From NCBI GenBank assembly GCA_900768015.1, contig CAAGBI010000040.1:1-22944 (forward strand): 22,944 nucleotides of DNA, in the 5' to 3' direction. Numbering within the stretch: the stretch's first letter is position 1; every line of letters starts with the position of its first letter. This stretch comes from an uncultured Alistipes sp. (GTDB lineage Bacteria > Bacteroidota > Bacteroidia > Bacteroidales > Rikenellaceae). Below, piece by piece: positions 15,637-22,655 of this stretch. The position numbers and the translations under genes were made by a program. Under the pieces are notes generated by a model. It was not told where the DNA came from, did no database searches, and saw only the letters and a program-made list of their open reading frames with translations.

Positions 15637-15972
15637 ATGCGTAACATCAATTTCGGATATGGCATCAGTCGCCCGCGTGTCATCGACATGGATAACAACG
15701 ACCTGCGCAAGAGTAGGGACATCATCGCCGAGATGCCCGAGTTGCAGGCCTGCATAGGTTGTGGCTCGTGCACCGCATCGTGCACGGCGGGTAACATCAC
15801 CGACTTCAACTTCCGCAAGCTCCACACCGCGGTGCGCCGTGGCGAGTATAAGGGCGTGTATAGTGAATTGAGCAAGTGTATGCTCTGCGGTAAGTGCCGT
15901 TTGGTGTGTCCGCGAGGCATCAACACGCGCGGCCTTGTGATGCTTATAAAGCGCAAGTTGGGCGACTTCTAA
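15637..15972 (+). CDS. Second HdrC-like dicluster ferredoxin
   Basis: A 111-residue protein with two complete four-cysteine sets: Cys39/42/45/49 (ACIGCGSCTASC) and Cys81/84/87/91 (CMLCGKCRLVC). This is a compact HdrC. It ends RGLVMLIKRKLGDF, a tail often seen in HdrC-type proteins. The operon thus carries two separate HdrC proteins besides the HdrC domain of the next gene. It lies 6 nt after the HdrA-like gene and 12 nt before the membrane fusion gene, so it probably bridges the flavin subunit and the membrane subunit. I am sure of the fold and less sure of the partner. Confidence 0.87.
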   Translation: MRNINFGYGISRPRVIDMDNNDLRKSRDIIAEMPELQACIGCGSCTASCTAGNITDFNFRKLHTAVRRGEYKGVYSELSKCMLCGKCRLVCPRGINTRGLVMLIKRKLGDF

Positions 15973-15984
15973 AATGCTGATTAT

Positions 15985-17787
15985 ATGGAGGATATATTGC
16001 AATATTTCGTACCATTCACCATCCCCTTTGTAGTGGGTACTGCGGTGCTTTTTACTGTCGTAGGCTTCAAGTGGATATTGTGGCTTGTGCGCCTACCGCG
16101 AATAGACCGCGTTAAGATTCGTCGCGGCATCTTCACGCGCAATACGCTGGTTGCGGTGTGGGAGGTGGTGCGCGAGTCGCTGCTCCATGTCCGTATCTTT
16201 AGGCACAACCCCCTGCTCGGATATATGCACGCCTCGCTCGCCTTTGGCTGGTTTCTGCTTATCGCAGTGGGGTGGATAGAGACTACCGTATATCTCGGCT
16301 TCGACCTCGTGCCGCTGCAGGGTCATGTCTTCTTTAAGTACTTCGCTCCCTACCTGAATTTGGAGACGCATTATCCTCTTTTTGACCACCTTATGGATGC
16401 TCTGTTGTTGGTGGTGTTGTCGGGTGTCGCCCTGGCGTGGTTCAAGCGCATAAGGTCGAAGGCAATGGGCATGCGACGCACGACGAAGCATGTGCTCTTC
16501 GATAGGGTGGCGCTCACGGCATTGTGGTTCGTATTCCCACTACGCCTTGTGGCAGAGAGTGTTACGGTGGCGGTGTATGGTGGCGGCGGCTTCCTCACGG
16601 GAACACTTGGAGAGGCGATTTTGAGATATGTGCCATACGATATTATTGAGGTTCTCTACACGCACTCGTGGTGGCTCTACTCCTCGGCCCTCGGCATCTT
16701 CTTCGTGGCGATGCCCTTCTCGCGATATATGCACATCCTCACGGAGATACCCCTCATCTTCCTGCGTCGCTGGTCGCTGCGCCCAACCAAGGAGCGTAAG
16801 TCTTTCGACAATTTCGAGGTCGAGGCCTGCTCGCGTTGCGGTATTTGTATAGACCCCTGTCAGTTGCAGTCGGTGCTCGGCATAAACGACACACAATCAG
16901 TCTATTATCTTCGCGATAGACGCTACAATATGCTCTCGCTGAAGGTTGCTAACAACTGCCTTATGTGTGGCCGTTGCGAGGCGGCATGCCCCGTGGGTAT
17001 CAATCTAAATACGCTGCGCCTGAACTCGCGCGCCACACGCCGTAACATACCCCACGAGGGTCGCTACCGCTACCTCAAGGGCGTGGATACCTCATCGGGA
17101 AGTGGCCGTGTGGGCTACTTCGCGGGGTGTATGACCTCGCTGACGCCCGCCGTGCAGCGCTCGATGGAGCGCATCTTCGCCGCCGCGGGAGTAGATGTGT
17201 GGTATGCCGATAGGGAGGGTGGCGTGTGCTGCGGTAGACCCCTTATGCTCTCGGGCGAGACGGATGCCGCACGCAAGATGGTGGAGTGCAACCGCGCACT
17301 CTTCCGTAAGCACGAGATAGAGACCCTTGTTACATCGTGCCCCATTTGCCTTAAGGTGTTCCGCGAGGAGTACAACCTTGAAGGTATCGAGGTGCTGCAC
17401 CACACCGAGTATATAGCGCGCCTTATCGCCTCGGGCGAGTTGCGTGTTGCGCGCGATACTCAAATGTATACCTACCACGACCCCTGTGAACTTGGTCGCG
17501 GCTGTGGTATCTACGATGCGCCCCGCAGCGTGATAGGCGCTGTGGGTACGCTCGCCGAGCCCAAGCATAACCGCCGTGATGCCCTATGTTGCGGTGGCTC
17601 ACTAGCTAATACGGTGATAAACGACGGCCAGCAGTTCCGCATCGCGGAGCATATGACCGCTGAGCTTGAGGCTACGGGGTGCGATACGATAGTCACCGCC
17701 TGCCCGCTGTGTAATAAGAGCATCGCCCGCGCTGCGCACCGTCCAACGCGCGATATTGCCGAGGTGGTGGCGAAAAATATTATATAA
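15985..17787 (+). CDS. Membrane HdrE-like / HdrC / double-CCG fusion protein
   Basis: A 600-residue protein with three parts. Residues about 1-260 are membrane segments (near 10-35, 78-108, 133-153, 172-198, 225-246) with several histidines (His82, His134, His227, His250) that could bind heme b, like NarI or HdrE. Residues about 275-345 hold two 4Fe-4S motifs: Cys282/285/288/292 and Cys325/328/331/335. Residues 378-600 hold two complete CCG motifs: Cys382, Cys415-416, Cys452/455 and Cys501, Cys535-536, Cys573/576. The order HdrE-HdrC-HdrB in one chain recalls ETF:menaquinone oxidoreductase and HdrDE-type proteins. It most likely links the soluble Hdr proteins to the menaquinone pool at the cytoplasmic membrane. 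It is the last gene of the operon; no obvious terminator follows. Confidence 0.88.
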   Translation: MEDILQYFVPFTIPFVVGTAVLFTVVGFKWILWLVRLPRIDRVKIRRGIFTRNTLVAVWEVVRESLLHVRIFRHNPLLGYMHASLAFGWFLLIAVGWIETTVYLGFDLVPLQGHVFFKYFAPYLNLETHYPLFDHLMDALLLVVLSGVALAWFKRIRSKAMGMRRTTKHVLFDRVALTALWFVFPLRLVAESVTVAVYGGGGFLTGTLGEAILRYVPYDIIEVLYTHSWWLYSSALGIFFVAMPFSRYMHILTEIPLIFLRRWSLRPTKERKSFDNFEVEACSRCGICIDPCQLQSVLGINDTQSVYYLRDRRYNMLSLKVANNCLMCGRCEAACPVGINLNTLRLNSRATRRNIPHEGRYRYLKGVDTSSGSGRVGYFAGCMTSLTPAVQRSMERIFAAAGVDVWYADREGGVCCGRPLMLSGETDAARKMVECNRALFRKHEIETLVTSCPICLKVFREEYNLEGIEVLHHTEYIARLIASGELRVARDTQMYTYHDPCELGRGCGIYDAPRSVIGAVGTLAEPKHNRRDALCCGGSLANTVINDGQQFRIAEHMTAELEATGCDTIVTACPLCNKSIARAAHRPTRDIAEVVAKNII

Positions 17788-17857
17788 CACTTCCTGCTGG
17801 TAATTAGCGAGTTAACCTACCTGTAACTAAATGTTATTAAAAATATTTAGGAAAATA

Positions 17858-17889
17858 TTTGGAAGTGCGGAAAAAATGCACTATCTTTG
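17858..17889 (+). promoter_or_regulatory. Promoter of the initiator tRNA gene
   Basis: TTTG at 17858-17861 is followed by 20 nt and then TATCTTTG at 17882-17889, a textbook Bacteroidetes -33/-7 pair. It lies about 48 nt before the tRNA 5' end, which fits a short leader removed by RNase P. The 149-nt spacer from the end of the Hdr operon to the tRNA holds nothing else I recognise. Confidence 0.8.
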
Positions 17890-17936
17890 CACTCGCAAAT
17901 AAGAAAAATCGGTCGGTTGACCATTTGACGATACAT

Positions 17937-18012
17937 CGCGGGGTAGAGCAGTTGGCAGCTCGTCGGGCTCATAACCCGGAGGTCGGAGGTTCGAGTCCTC
18001 CCCCCGCTACCA
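17937..18012 (+). tRNA. Initiator tRNA-fMet (anticodon CAT)
   Basis: A complete 76-nt cloverleaf with encoded CCA. The acceptor 5' strand CGCGGGG pairs with CCCCGCT except at the first position, a C1-U72 mismatch. The D stem is GAGC/GCTC with an A11-U24 pair, the anticodon stem is TCGGG/CCCGG around CTCATAA, and the T arm is GGAGG-TTCGAGT-CCTCC, with discriminator A73. The unpaired 1-72 position, the three consecutive G-C pairs next to the CAT anticodon loop and A11-U24 are the known initiator marks, so this is the formyl-methionine starter and not elongator Met. It has its own promoter and a terminator hairpin directly downstream. Confidence 0.95.
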
Positions 18013-18120
18013 TAGAGGAAATCCGAAAGGGTTTCCTCTTTTTTTGGTAGCGGGGGGAGGACTTATGTCCTCAGTCATATCTACAATCCACCCAAACCCT
18101 CCTTTGAAAAGGAGGGCTTG
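17993..18120 (+). repeat. Palindromic repeat element, copy 1 (includes the tRNA 3' end)
   Basis: This copy begins within the tRNA T arm (GAGTCCT) and continues through the terminator hairpin, a 17-nt segment complementary to the tRNA 3' end (18046-18062), and a CCCTCCTTT-GA-AAAGGAGGG palindrome. It matches the copy at 18204-18323 except for three substitutions, a 9-nt gap and one extra T. It looks like a duplicated or interspersed intergenic element. Confidence 0.85.
18014..18045 (+). terminator. Rho-independent-type terminator after the tRNA
   Basis: AGAGGAAATCC and GGGTTTCCTCT form an 11-bp stem (with one T-G pair) capped by a GAAA tetraloop, followed by a T tract to 18045. It lies 2 nt after the tRNA CCA, ideal for ending that transcript. 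The same hairpin recurs at 18216-18248 in repeat copy 2. Confidence 0.85.
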
Positions 18121-18122
18121 TG

Positions 18123-18152
18123 GCAAGACCTTGTCTTGCATTGCTTCGCAAT
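18123..18152. repeat. Two adjacent short perfect palindromes
   Basis: GCAAGAC-CTT-GTCTTGC (18123-18139) is followed at once by ATTGC-TTC-GCAAT (18140-18152). Both are perfect inverted repeats with 3-nt loops, lying in the 83-nt spacer between the two copies of the longer repeat. They look like part of a REP-like palindromic cluster. The rest of the spacer (18153-18203) holds nothing I recognise. Confidence 0.7.
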
Positions 18153-18203
18153 ATGAAACACAGCCACATAGTCGCAGATAAATCGGTTAGAAATTTCGAT
18201 GGG

Positions 18204-18323
18204 GAGTCCTACTATAGAGGAAATCCGAAAGGGTTTCCTCTTTTTTTTGGTAGCGGGGGGAGGACTTATGTCCTCAGTTATATCTACAATCCACCCAAAC
18301 CCTCCTTTGATAAGGAGGGCTTG
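18204..18323 (+). repeat. Palindromic repeat element, copy 2
   Basis: This is the second copy of the 17993-18120 element. It starts with the same GAGTCCT of the tRNA T arm, lacks the 9 nt CCCCCCGCT of the acceptor strand, and then runs through the terminator hairpin, the segment GGTAGCGGGGGGAGGAC (18249-18265) and the CCCTCCTT palindrome. It ends 2 nt before the nrdG stop codon, so the palindrome may also serve as a 3' hairpin for nrdDG mRNA; there is no long U tract on that side. Confidence 0.85.
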
Positions 18324-18325
18324 GA

Positions 18326-18829
18326 TTATTCTATCAGATACACTTTGTTAAATCGAAGTGATTTTGGCACATCAATTATTCGTTGATTTCTGCTTCCTCT
18401 AAAATGCAATGACAAATCTCGTTCTGCCTCGATATAGCGTCCATCGACAATCACATCACACAACTCAACTAATTTGCGACGAAGAGGATGCTTGAGCAAA
18501 TCTTCGAAACGGTATCCCGTATAGCACCAAATCGTCTTATCGGTCTGCTCTTTTATCATCTGCGCCAACTGAATAAAACCTTCGGGGTGGAACATCGGGT
18601 CGCCACCCGTAAAGGTAACATTCATATCGGCATCGACTATCAATCGGAACAACTCCTCTATTTCAATGGCTTCGCCACCATATTCGTCCCACGATTGCGG
18701 ATTATGACAACCCACGCAATGGTTTTCGCACCCCGCACAATATAGCGAGGTGCGAAGTCCGATACCATCTACCGATGTGCCATACTTTATGTCAAGTATG
18801 CGAATGCTATTTGTGGATAACTCGGTCAT
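18326..18829 (-). CDS. nrdG: Anaerobic ribonucleotide reductase activating protein (radical SAM)
   Basis: A 167-residue NrdG. The radical-SAM cluster motif Cys34-x3-Cys38-x2-Cys41 lies in CAGCENHCVGCHNP, with an extra Cys31 just ahead, and is followed by the NPQSWD segment typical of the family. The glycine-rich SAM-binding stretch NVTFTGGDPMF (about residues 69-79) and the WCYTGY segment are also present. Family members are about 150-170 residues, so it is full length. The enzyme uses S-adenosylmethionine to put the glycyl radical on NrdD. The ATG lies inside the end of nrdD, a 23-nt overlap, so translation is coupled. The stop codon is 2 nt from repeat copy 2. Confidence 0.96.
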   Translation of the reverse strand: MTELSTNSIRILDIKYGTSVDGIGLRTSLYCAGCENHCVGCHNPQSWDEYGGEAIEIEELFRLIVDADMNVTFTGGDPMFHPEGFIQLAQMIKEQTDKTIWCYTGYRFEDLLKHPLRRKLVELCDVIVDGRYIEAERDLSLHFRGSRNQRIIDVPKSLRFNKVYLIE

Positions 18830-21014
18830 TTAGCTCTGCCAATTTAGCCTTATTCCAACGCTCGGTAGTACCTACAAGGTAACCTGTAATACGCTGCAAC
18901 TTATCAATATTCTCGCTACCACATTTAGGACATACTTCCAATTCCTGCTGAGCATCCTCATAGCCGCAATTCATACAGCGGTTACGATTATGGTTTACCG
19001 AGCAATAACCGATATTGTGCTTATCCATCAAATCCACGATATCCATGATGGCCTGAGGATTGTGCGTAGCATCACCGTCAATCTCAATATAGAAGATATG
19101 ACCACCACGAGTAAGATCGTGATATGGAGCCTCTACTTCAGCCTTATGCTTGGGTGAACACTTGTAATATACAGGAATGTGGTTAGAGTTGGTGTAGTAA
19201 ATCTTGTCGGTTACACCCGCAATCTCACCAAACTTCTTGCGATCAATGCGTGTAAAACGACCAGACAAGCCCTCGGCAGGAGTCGCCAATACCGAGAAAT
19301 TATGCTGATAACGCTCCGAGAACTCATTTACTCTATCGCGCATATAGGTGACAATACGCAAGCCTAAGGCCTGTGCCTCCTCGCTTTCGCCGTGGTGTTT
19401 ACCTGTAAGGGCTATTAGGCACTCGGCCAATCCTATAAAACCAATGCCGAGTGTACCCTGATTGATTACTCCACCTATAACATCATTAGGTTTCAGGTTC
19501 TCACACCCCATCCACAACGACGACATAAGCAATGGGAACTGCTTGGCAAGAGCCGTCTTTTGGAAATCGTAACGATCACAAAGTTGCTTGGCTGTAATCT
19601 CCAACAACTCATCCAACTTGGCGAAGAAACTCTCTATACGGCGACTCTTATCCTCGATAGACATATACTCTATGGCAAGACGCACGATATTGATTGTAGA
19701 GAACGAGAGGTTTCCGCGGGCGATAGATGTCTTCTCGCCAAAGCGATTCTCAAAAACTCGGGTGCGGCAACCCATCGTAGCCACCTCATACTGATAGCGC
19801 TTAGGATCATCCTCACGCCATTTCTCATGCTGATTGTATGTTGCATCCAGATTCACAAAGTTGGGAAAGAAACGGCGTGCTGCAACCTTGCAAGCCATTT
19901 GGTAAAGGTCGTAGTTACGATCCTCAGGCAGATAGCTCACACCTCGCTTCTTCTTCCAAATCTGAATAGGGAAAATGGCTGTTGATCCACCGCCTACACC
20001 CTCGTAGGTTGACTGCAACAACTCGCGGATAATACAACGACCTTCGGCAGAGGTGTCGGTGCCATAATTGATAGATGAAAAGACGACCTGATTTCCTCCT
20101 CGCGAATGGATGGTATTCATATTGTGGATAAATGCCTCCATTGACTGATGCACGCGATTGACAGTGCGGTTGATGGCGTGCTGCTTAAATCGCTCATCAC
20201 CCTGCAAGAAATCTAAATCACGGTGGATATAATCCTCAATCTCGGCCTCGTAGAGGTGCTTTAGGTCAATACCCGTCAATTTCTCGATGGTCTTAACCTC
20301 TTCGATATAACTGCGACGCACATATGGAGCAAGGTAGAAGTCAAAGGCTGGAATTGCCTGACCGCCGTGCATCTCGTTCTGAACGGTCTCCATCGAAATA
20401 CAAGCCATAATCGAAGCCGTCTCGATACGCTTTGTAGGGCGGCTCTCGCCGTGTCCCGCCTGGAAACCGTGCTCCAAAATTTTATCCAATGGATGCTGGA
20501 TGCAAGTAAGCGATTTTGTGGGATAGTAGTCCTTATCGTGAATATGCAGATAGTTATTTCTTACCGCCCATAGTGTCTCTTCCGACAGAAGATAATCATC
20601 CACAAAAGGTTTTGTGGTCTCCGATGCGAACTTCATCATCATACCCGCAGGGGTATCGGCATTCATATTGGCATTTTCGCGCGTTACATCGTTCGATTTC
20701 GCCTCCACAATTTCGAGGAACATCTCGCGAGTCTTTGCCTTACGGGCAATGCTTCGCTTATCACGGTAGGCGATGTAGCTCTTGGCAACCTCCTTGCGTG
20801 GCGAAGCCATCAACTCCACTTCGACCATATCCTGAATCTCCTCTACTGAGGACTGCTCCTTACCTCGAAACTCTATGCGGTCAACAATTTTATAGACGAG
20901 AACCTCATCCTCGCCAGCCTCGGTCGTAAGCATCGCCTTGCGAATGGCTGCAGCGATTTTCTCGCGGTTGAAGCCCACGATACGACCATCTCTCTTTACT
21001 ACTGTCTGTATCAT
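18807..21014 (-). CDS. nrdD: Anaerobic (class III) ribonucleoside-triphosphate reductase
   Basis: A 735-residue NrdD, close to the usual 700-750. Residues about 1-95 are an ATP-cone allosteric domain (VVKRDGRIVGFNREKIAAAI). The central barrel carries family segments such as HIHDKDYYP and NSNHIPVYYKCSP. The C-terminus has the zinc ribbon Cys680/683 and Cys695/698 (CMNC, CPKC) and the glycyl-radical site at Gly711 in RITGYLVG. It reduces ribonucleotides to deoxyribonucleotides without oxygen in the cytoplasm, activated by the overlapping nrdG. The ATG at 21014 follows a leader of nearly 300 nt with a cobalamin riboswitch, so expression is probably set by B12. Codon use is more AT-rich than in the lipoprotein operon. 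Confidence 0.97.
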   Translation of the reverse strand: MIQTVVKRDGRIVGFNREKIAAAIRKAMLTTEAGEDEVLVYKIVDRIEFRGKEQSSVEEIQDMVEVELMASPRKEVAKSYIAYRDKRSIARKAKTREMFLEIVEAKSNDVTRENANMNADTPAGMMMKFASETTKPFVDDYLLSEETLWAVRNNYLHIHDKDYYPTKSLTCIQHPLDKILEHGFQAGHGESRPTKRIETASIMACISMETVQNEMHGGQAIPAFDFYLAPYVRRSYIEEVKTIEKLTGIDLKHLYEAEIEDYIHRDLDFLQGDERFKQHAINRTVNRVHQSMEAFIHNMNTIHSRGGNQVVFSSINYGTDTSAEGRCIIRELLQSTYEGVGGGSTAIFPIQIWKKKRGVSYLPEDRNYDLYQMACKVAARRFFPNFVNLDATYNQHEKWREDDPKRYQYEVATMGCRTRVFENRFGEKTSIARGNLSFSTINIVRLAIEYMSIEDKSRRIESFFAKLDELLEITAKQLCDRYDFQKTALAKQFPLLMSSLWMGCENLKPNDVIGGVINQGTLGIGFIGLAECLIALTGKHHGESEEAQALGLRIVTYMRDRVNEFSERYQHNFSVLATPAEGLSGRFTRIDRKKFGEIAGVTDKIYYTNSNHIPVYYKCSPKHKAEVEAPYHDLTRGGHIFYIEIDGDATHNPQAIMDIVDLMDKHNIGYCSVNHNRNRCMNCGYEDAQQELEVCPKCGSENIDKLQRITGYLVGTTERWNKAKLAELNDRVIHK

Positions 21015-21138
21015 AATGCACTAATTTATAAATTGCACGCCTATGATACTTGCGGGGAATGTTGCAGATGAAATCTATCTTCTTTTGCAGACTTAATCTT
21101 TGACGCTCTATCTCCCGAAAGCATCTAAAAAACAGATA

Positions 21139-21300
21139 AAGGCAGGTCTTCTGACTTGTTTCCTCCATGCGGCCTTCCCACCCTGCGGGCAGTGACCATT
21201 GAGAATGCACGGAGCGTAATGAAACTCACAGCTACGGGTATAGTCTCGGATTTACACCGAAGTTCCCTTTTCATTCTTGGCGACTAATGTCACCTTGAAC
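21139..21300 (-). promoter_or_regulatory. Cobalamin riboswitch in the nrdDG leader
   Basis: Read on the minus strand, this leader has the ordered landmarks of the B12 element: GGTGACATTAGTCGCC near the 5' end, then AAAAGGGAACTTCGGTG, TAAATCCGAGAC, CCCGTAGCTGTGAG, TGGTCACTGCCCGCAGG, GGTGGGAAGGC, and the 3' closing segment AAGTCAGAAGACCTGCC. The last one and the GGGAA/GGTGTAAATCC part are nearly consensus. The element lies between the promoter box and the nrdD start. A six-T tract follows at 21127-21132 but I see no strong GC hairpin before it, so control may be at translation start instead. In other bacteria B12 elements turn off B12-independent reductases when B12 is present. Confidence 0.88.
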
Positions 21301-21314
21301 ACCCTAATCTGATG

Positions 21315-21322
21315 CAAAGGTA
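21315..21322 (-). promoter_or_regulatory. Candidate -7 box for nrdDG
   Basis: TACCTTTG on the minus strand is a perfect TAnnTTTG box just upstream of the riboswitch, so transcription would start at about 21308 and include the whole element. I see no good TTTG at the -33 distance. Confidence 0.6.
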
Positions 21323-21611
21323 ATAAAAAGTCACAATTATTCGCACTCTACGGGCTAATTATTGTAATATTATCATCCGCGTTATATGTTGCCTAAGTTC
21401 ATAGTGACTACATTTAAGTTTAGGACCGACATTTCACCCCCCCCTGCTTTATGTAAATCTCGCTCTAAATCAGCTATACATCCTTATTATCACACTGATC
21501 CTATGTGTGGAGATATGCTTAAACCTCTCTATATCTGTTATACCTATTCGTGTCTCCTTGAATTCTCGGTATCAGTATAAGTTCTGTCTATTTGGTAATA
21601 AAAAAATCCAA
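21323..21611. other. Intergenic spacer without recognised genes
   Basis: About 290 nt lie between the nrdD promoter box and the promoter of the di-iron protein gene. I see only a run of eight C at about 21437 and scattered AT-rich sequence. The frames crossing it have no family features. Confidence 0.6.
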
Positions 21612-21642
21612 TTTGACAATACTCCAATTTGTACTATCTTTG
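21612..21642 (+). promoter_or_regulatory. Promoter of the Fe-S repair protein gene
   Basis: TTTG at 21612-21615, a 19-nt spacer and TATCTTTG at 21635-21642 form an ideal Bacteroidetes promoter. Transcription would start near 21649, which excludes upstream starts of the following frame and supports the ATG at 21684. Confidence 0.85.
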
Positions 21643-21683
21643 CAGCGAAAAAACTAAATAAAACGAATAAAAAATATAACACT

Positions 21684-22415
21684 ATGAATAACTCAAATTT
21701 CGCTAATAGGAGCGTCGGCTCAATTGTAAATGAGAACTTTGCAGCTGCGCGCGTATTCAAATATTTCGGCATAGACTTCTGCTGTGGTGGCAGTGCAACG
21801 CTCGCTGATGCGTGTCGTATCGCTGGCGCTGATGTCGAGAGTGTATGCAAGGCGCTCGCTGAAAACGATGAGACAAAGCGTGGTGCCATCCCATTCGCAT
21901 CGTGGCCCACAGACTTGTTAATAGACTATGTCTTAAAAATCCACCACCGCGGCATCCGCGCCAAGGGTCCAAGGCTTCTTGCCGATATCAAGCGCGTCGC
22001 CGAGGTTCACGGCGCTGCCCACCCCGAACTCAATCAACTTGTAAAGCTCTTTGCCGACTCGCTCGATGATCTTGAGAGCCACCTTCAAAAGGAGGAGCAG
22101 GTGCTCTTTCCCTACTGCTTGAAGCTCTTCGAGGCCTCAATGCACAAGGAGCGAGTTGAGAAGATGCACTGCGGAAGCGTAGCCAACCCCATCCGCGTTA
22201 TGCTCAGCGAGCATAGCGACGAGGGCACGCGCTACAAATTTATCCGCAATTTGATGAATGGATTTGCCGCCCCAGAGGATGCCTGTGCAAGCTATAAGTT
22301 GATGCTCGATGAGCTCGAAGAGTTTATGGATGGTCTGTTTGAGCATATACACATCGAGAATAATATCCTTTTTCCGCGCTTCGTGCACCTCGAGAAAAAG
22401 TGCGTGATGGGGTAG
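21684..22415 (+). CDS. ric: RIC-type di-iron iron-sulfur cluster repair protein (ScdA/YtfE family)
   Basis: A 243-residue protein. Residues 1-60 are the ScdA N-terminal domain with the diagnostic DFCCGG (Cys33-Cys34) segment. Residues about 75-240 are a hemerythrin-like four-helix bundle with the expected di-iron ligands: His88 in KIHHRG, His133 and Glu137 in ESHLQKEEQ, His177 in SEHSDE, and His223 with Glu225 in HIHIENNILFPR. The family repairs Fe-S clusters damaged by nitric oxide or oxidants in the cytoplasm. The open frame extends upstream to 21507, but the promoter at 21612-21642 lies inside that extension, so I start at 21684. It would help protect the many Fe-S proteins encoded nearby. 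The symbol scdA is equally usual. Confidence 0.94.
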   Translation: MNNSNFANRSVGSIVNENFAAARVFKYFGIDFCCGGSATLADACRIAGADVESVCKALAENDETKRGAIPFASWPTDLLIDYVLKIHHRGIRAKGPRLLADIKRVAEVHGAAHPELNQLVKLFADSLDDLESHLQKEEQVLFPYCLKLFEASMHKERVEKMHCGSVANPIRVMLSEHSDEGTRYKFIRNLMNGFAAPEDACASYKLMLDELEEFMDGLFEHIHIENNILFPRFVHLEKKCVMG

Positions 22416-22546
22416 CCTCTGCGCTATACCTATATTTATATAATAGGGGAATAGAGGCGTGAAAATTTCCCCATTGTCTAAGATGCAGATTATTAGCGCG
22501 ATAAGTATTAATGCGTAAAAAAGTTGTAAAAAAAGTTCACCAAAAG

Positions 22547-22577
22547 TTTGGAGAATGAGAAATAAGCTGTATCTTTG
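22547..22577 (+). promoter_or_regulatory. rRNA operon promoter P1
   Basis: TTTG at 22547-22550, a 19-nt spacer and TATCTTTG at 22570-22577 match the Bacteroidetes consensus. It is about 280 nt upstream of the 16S gene. The stretch from the ric stop codon to here (22416-22546) holds no gene I recognise. Confidence 0.85.
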
Positions 22578-22655
22578 CACCCGCTTTCGCCTCTTAAAAC
22601 GGCGAACAGCAAAAATCGGTTCTTAGAAATATTTTTGAAAAAAGTTACCAAAAAA

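Noticed and set aside
17859..18050. 63-codon open frame on the plus strand across the tRNA gene
   Set aside because: Its product includes the familiar false translation of a Met tRNA gene; the tRNA cloverleaf and terminator explain the DNA fully.
18120..18386. 88-codon open frame on the plus strand through the repeat region
   Set aside because: It lies within the palindromic repeat and then runs antisense into the nrdG end; no family features, so probably not a gene.
20905..21210. 101-codon minus-strand frame through the nrdD leader
   Set aside because: It spans the cobalamin riboswitch and overlaps the nrdD start in another frame. The structured RNA is the better explanation.
22415..22458. 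Possible hairpin after the ric gene (GCCTCT...AGAGGC with an inner CCTAT/ATAGG)
   Set aside because: The stem is interrupted and no T tract follows, so a terminator cannot be supported.
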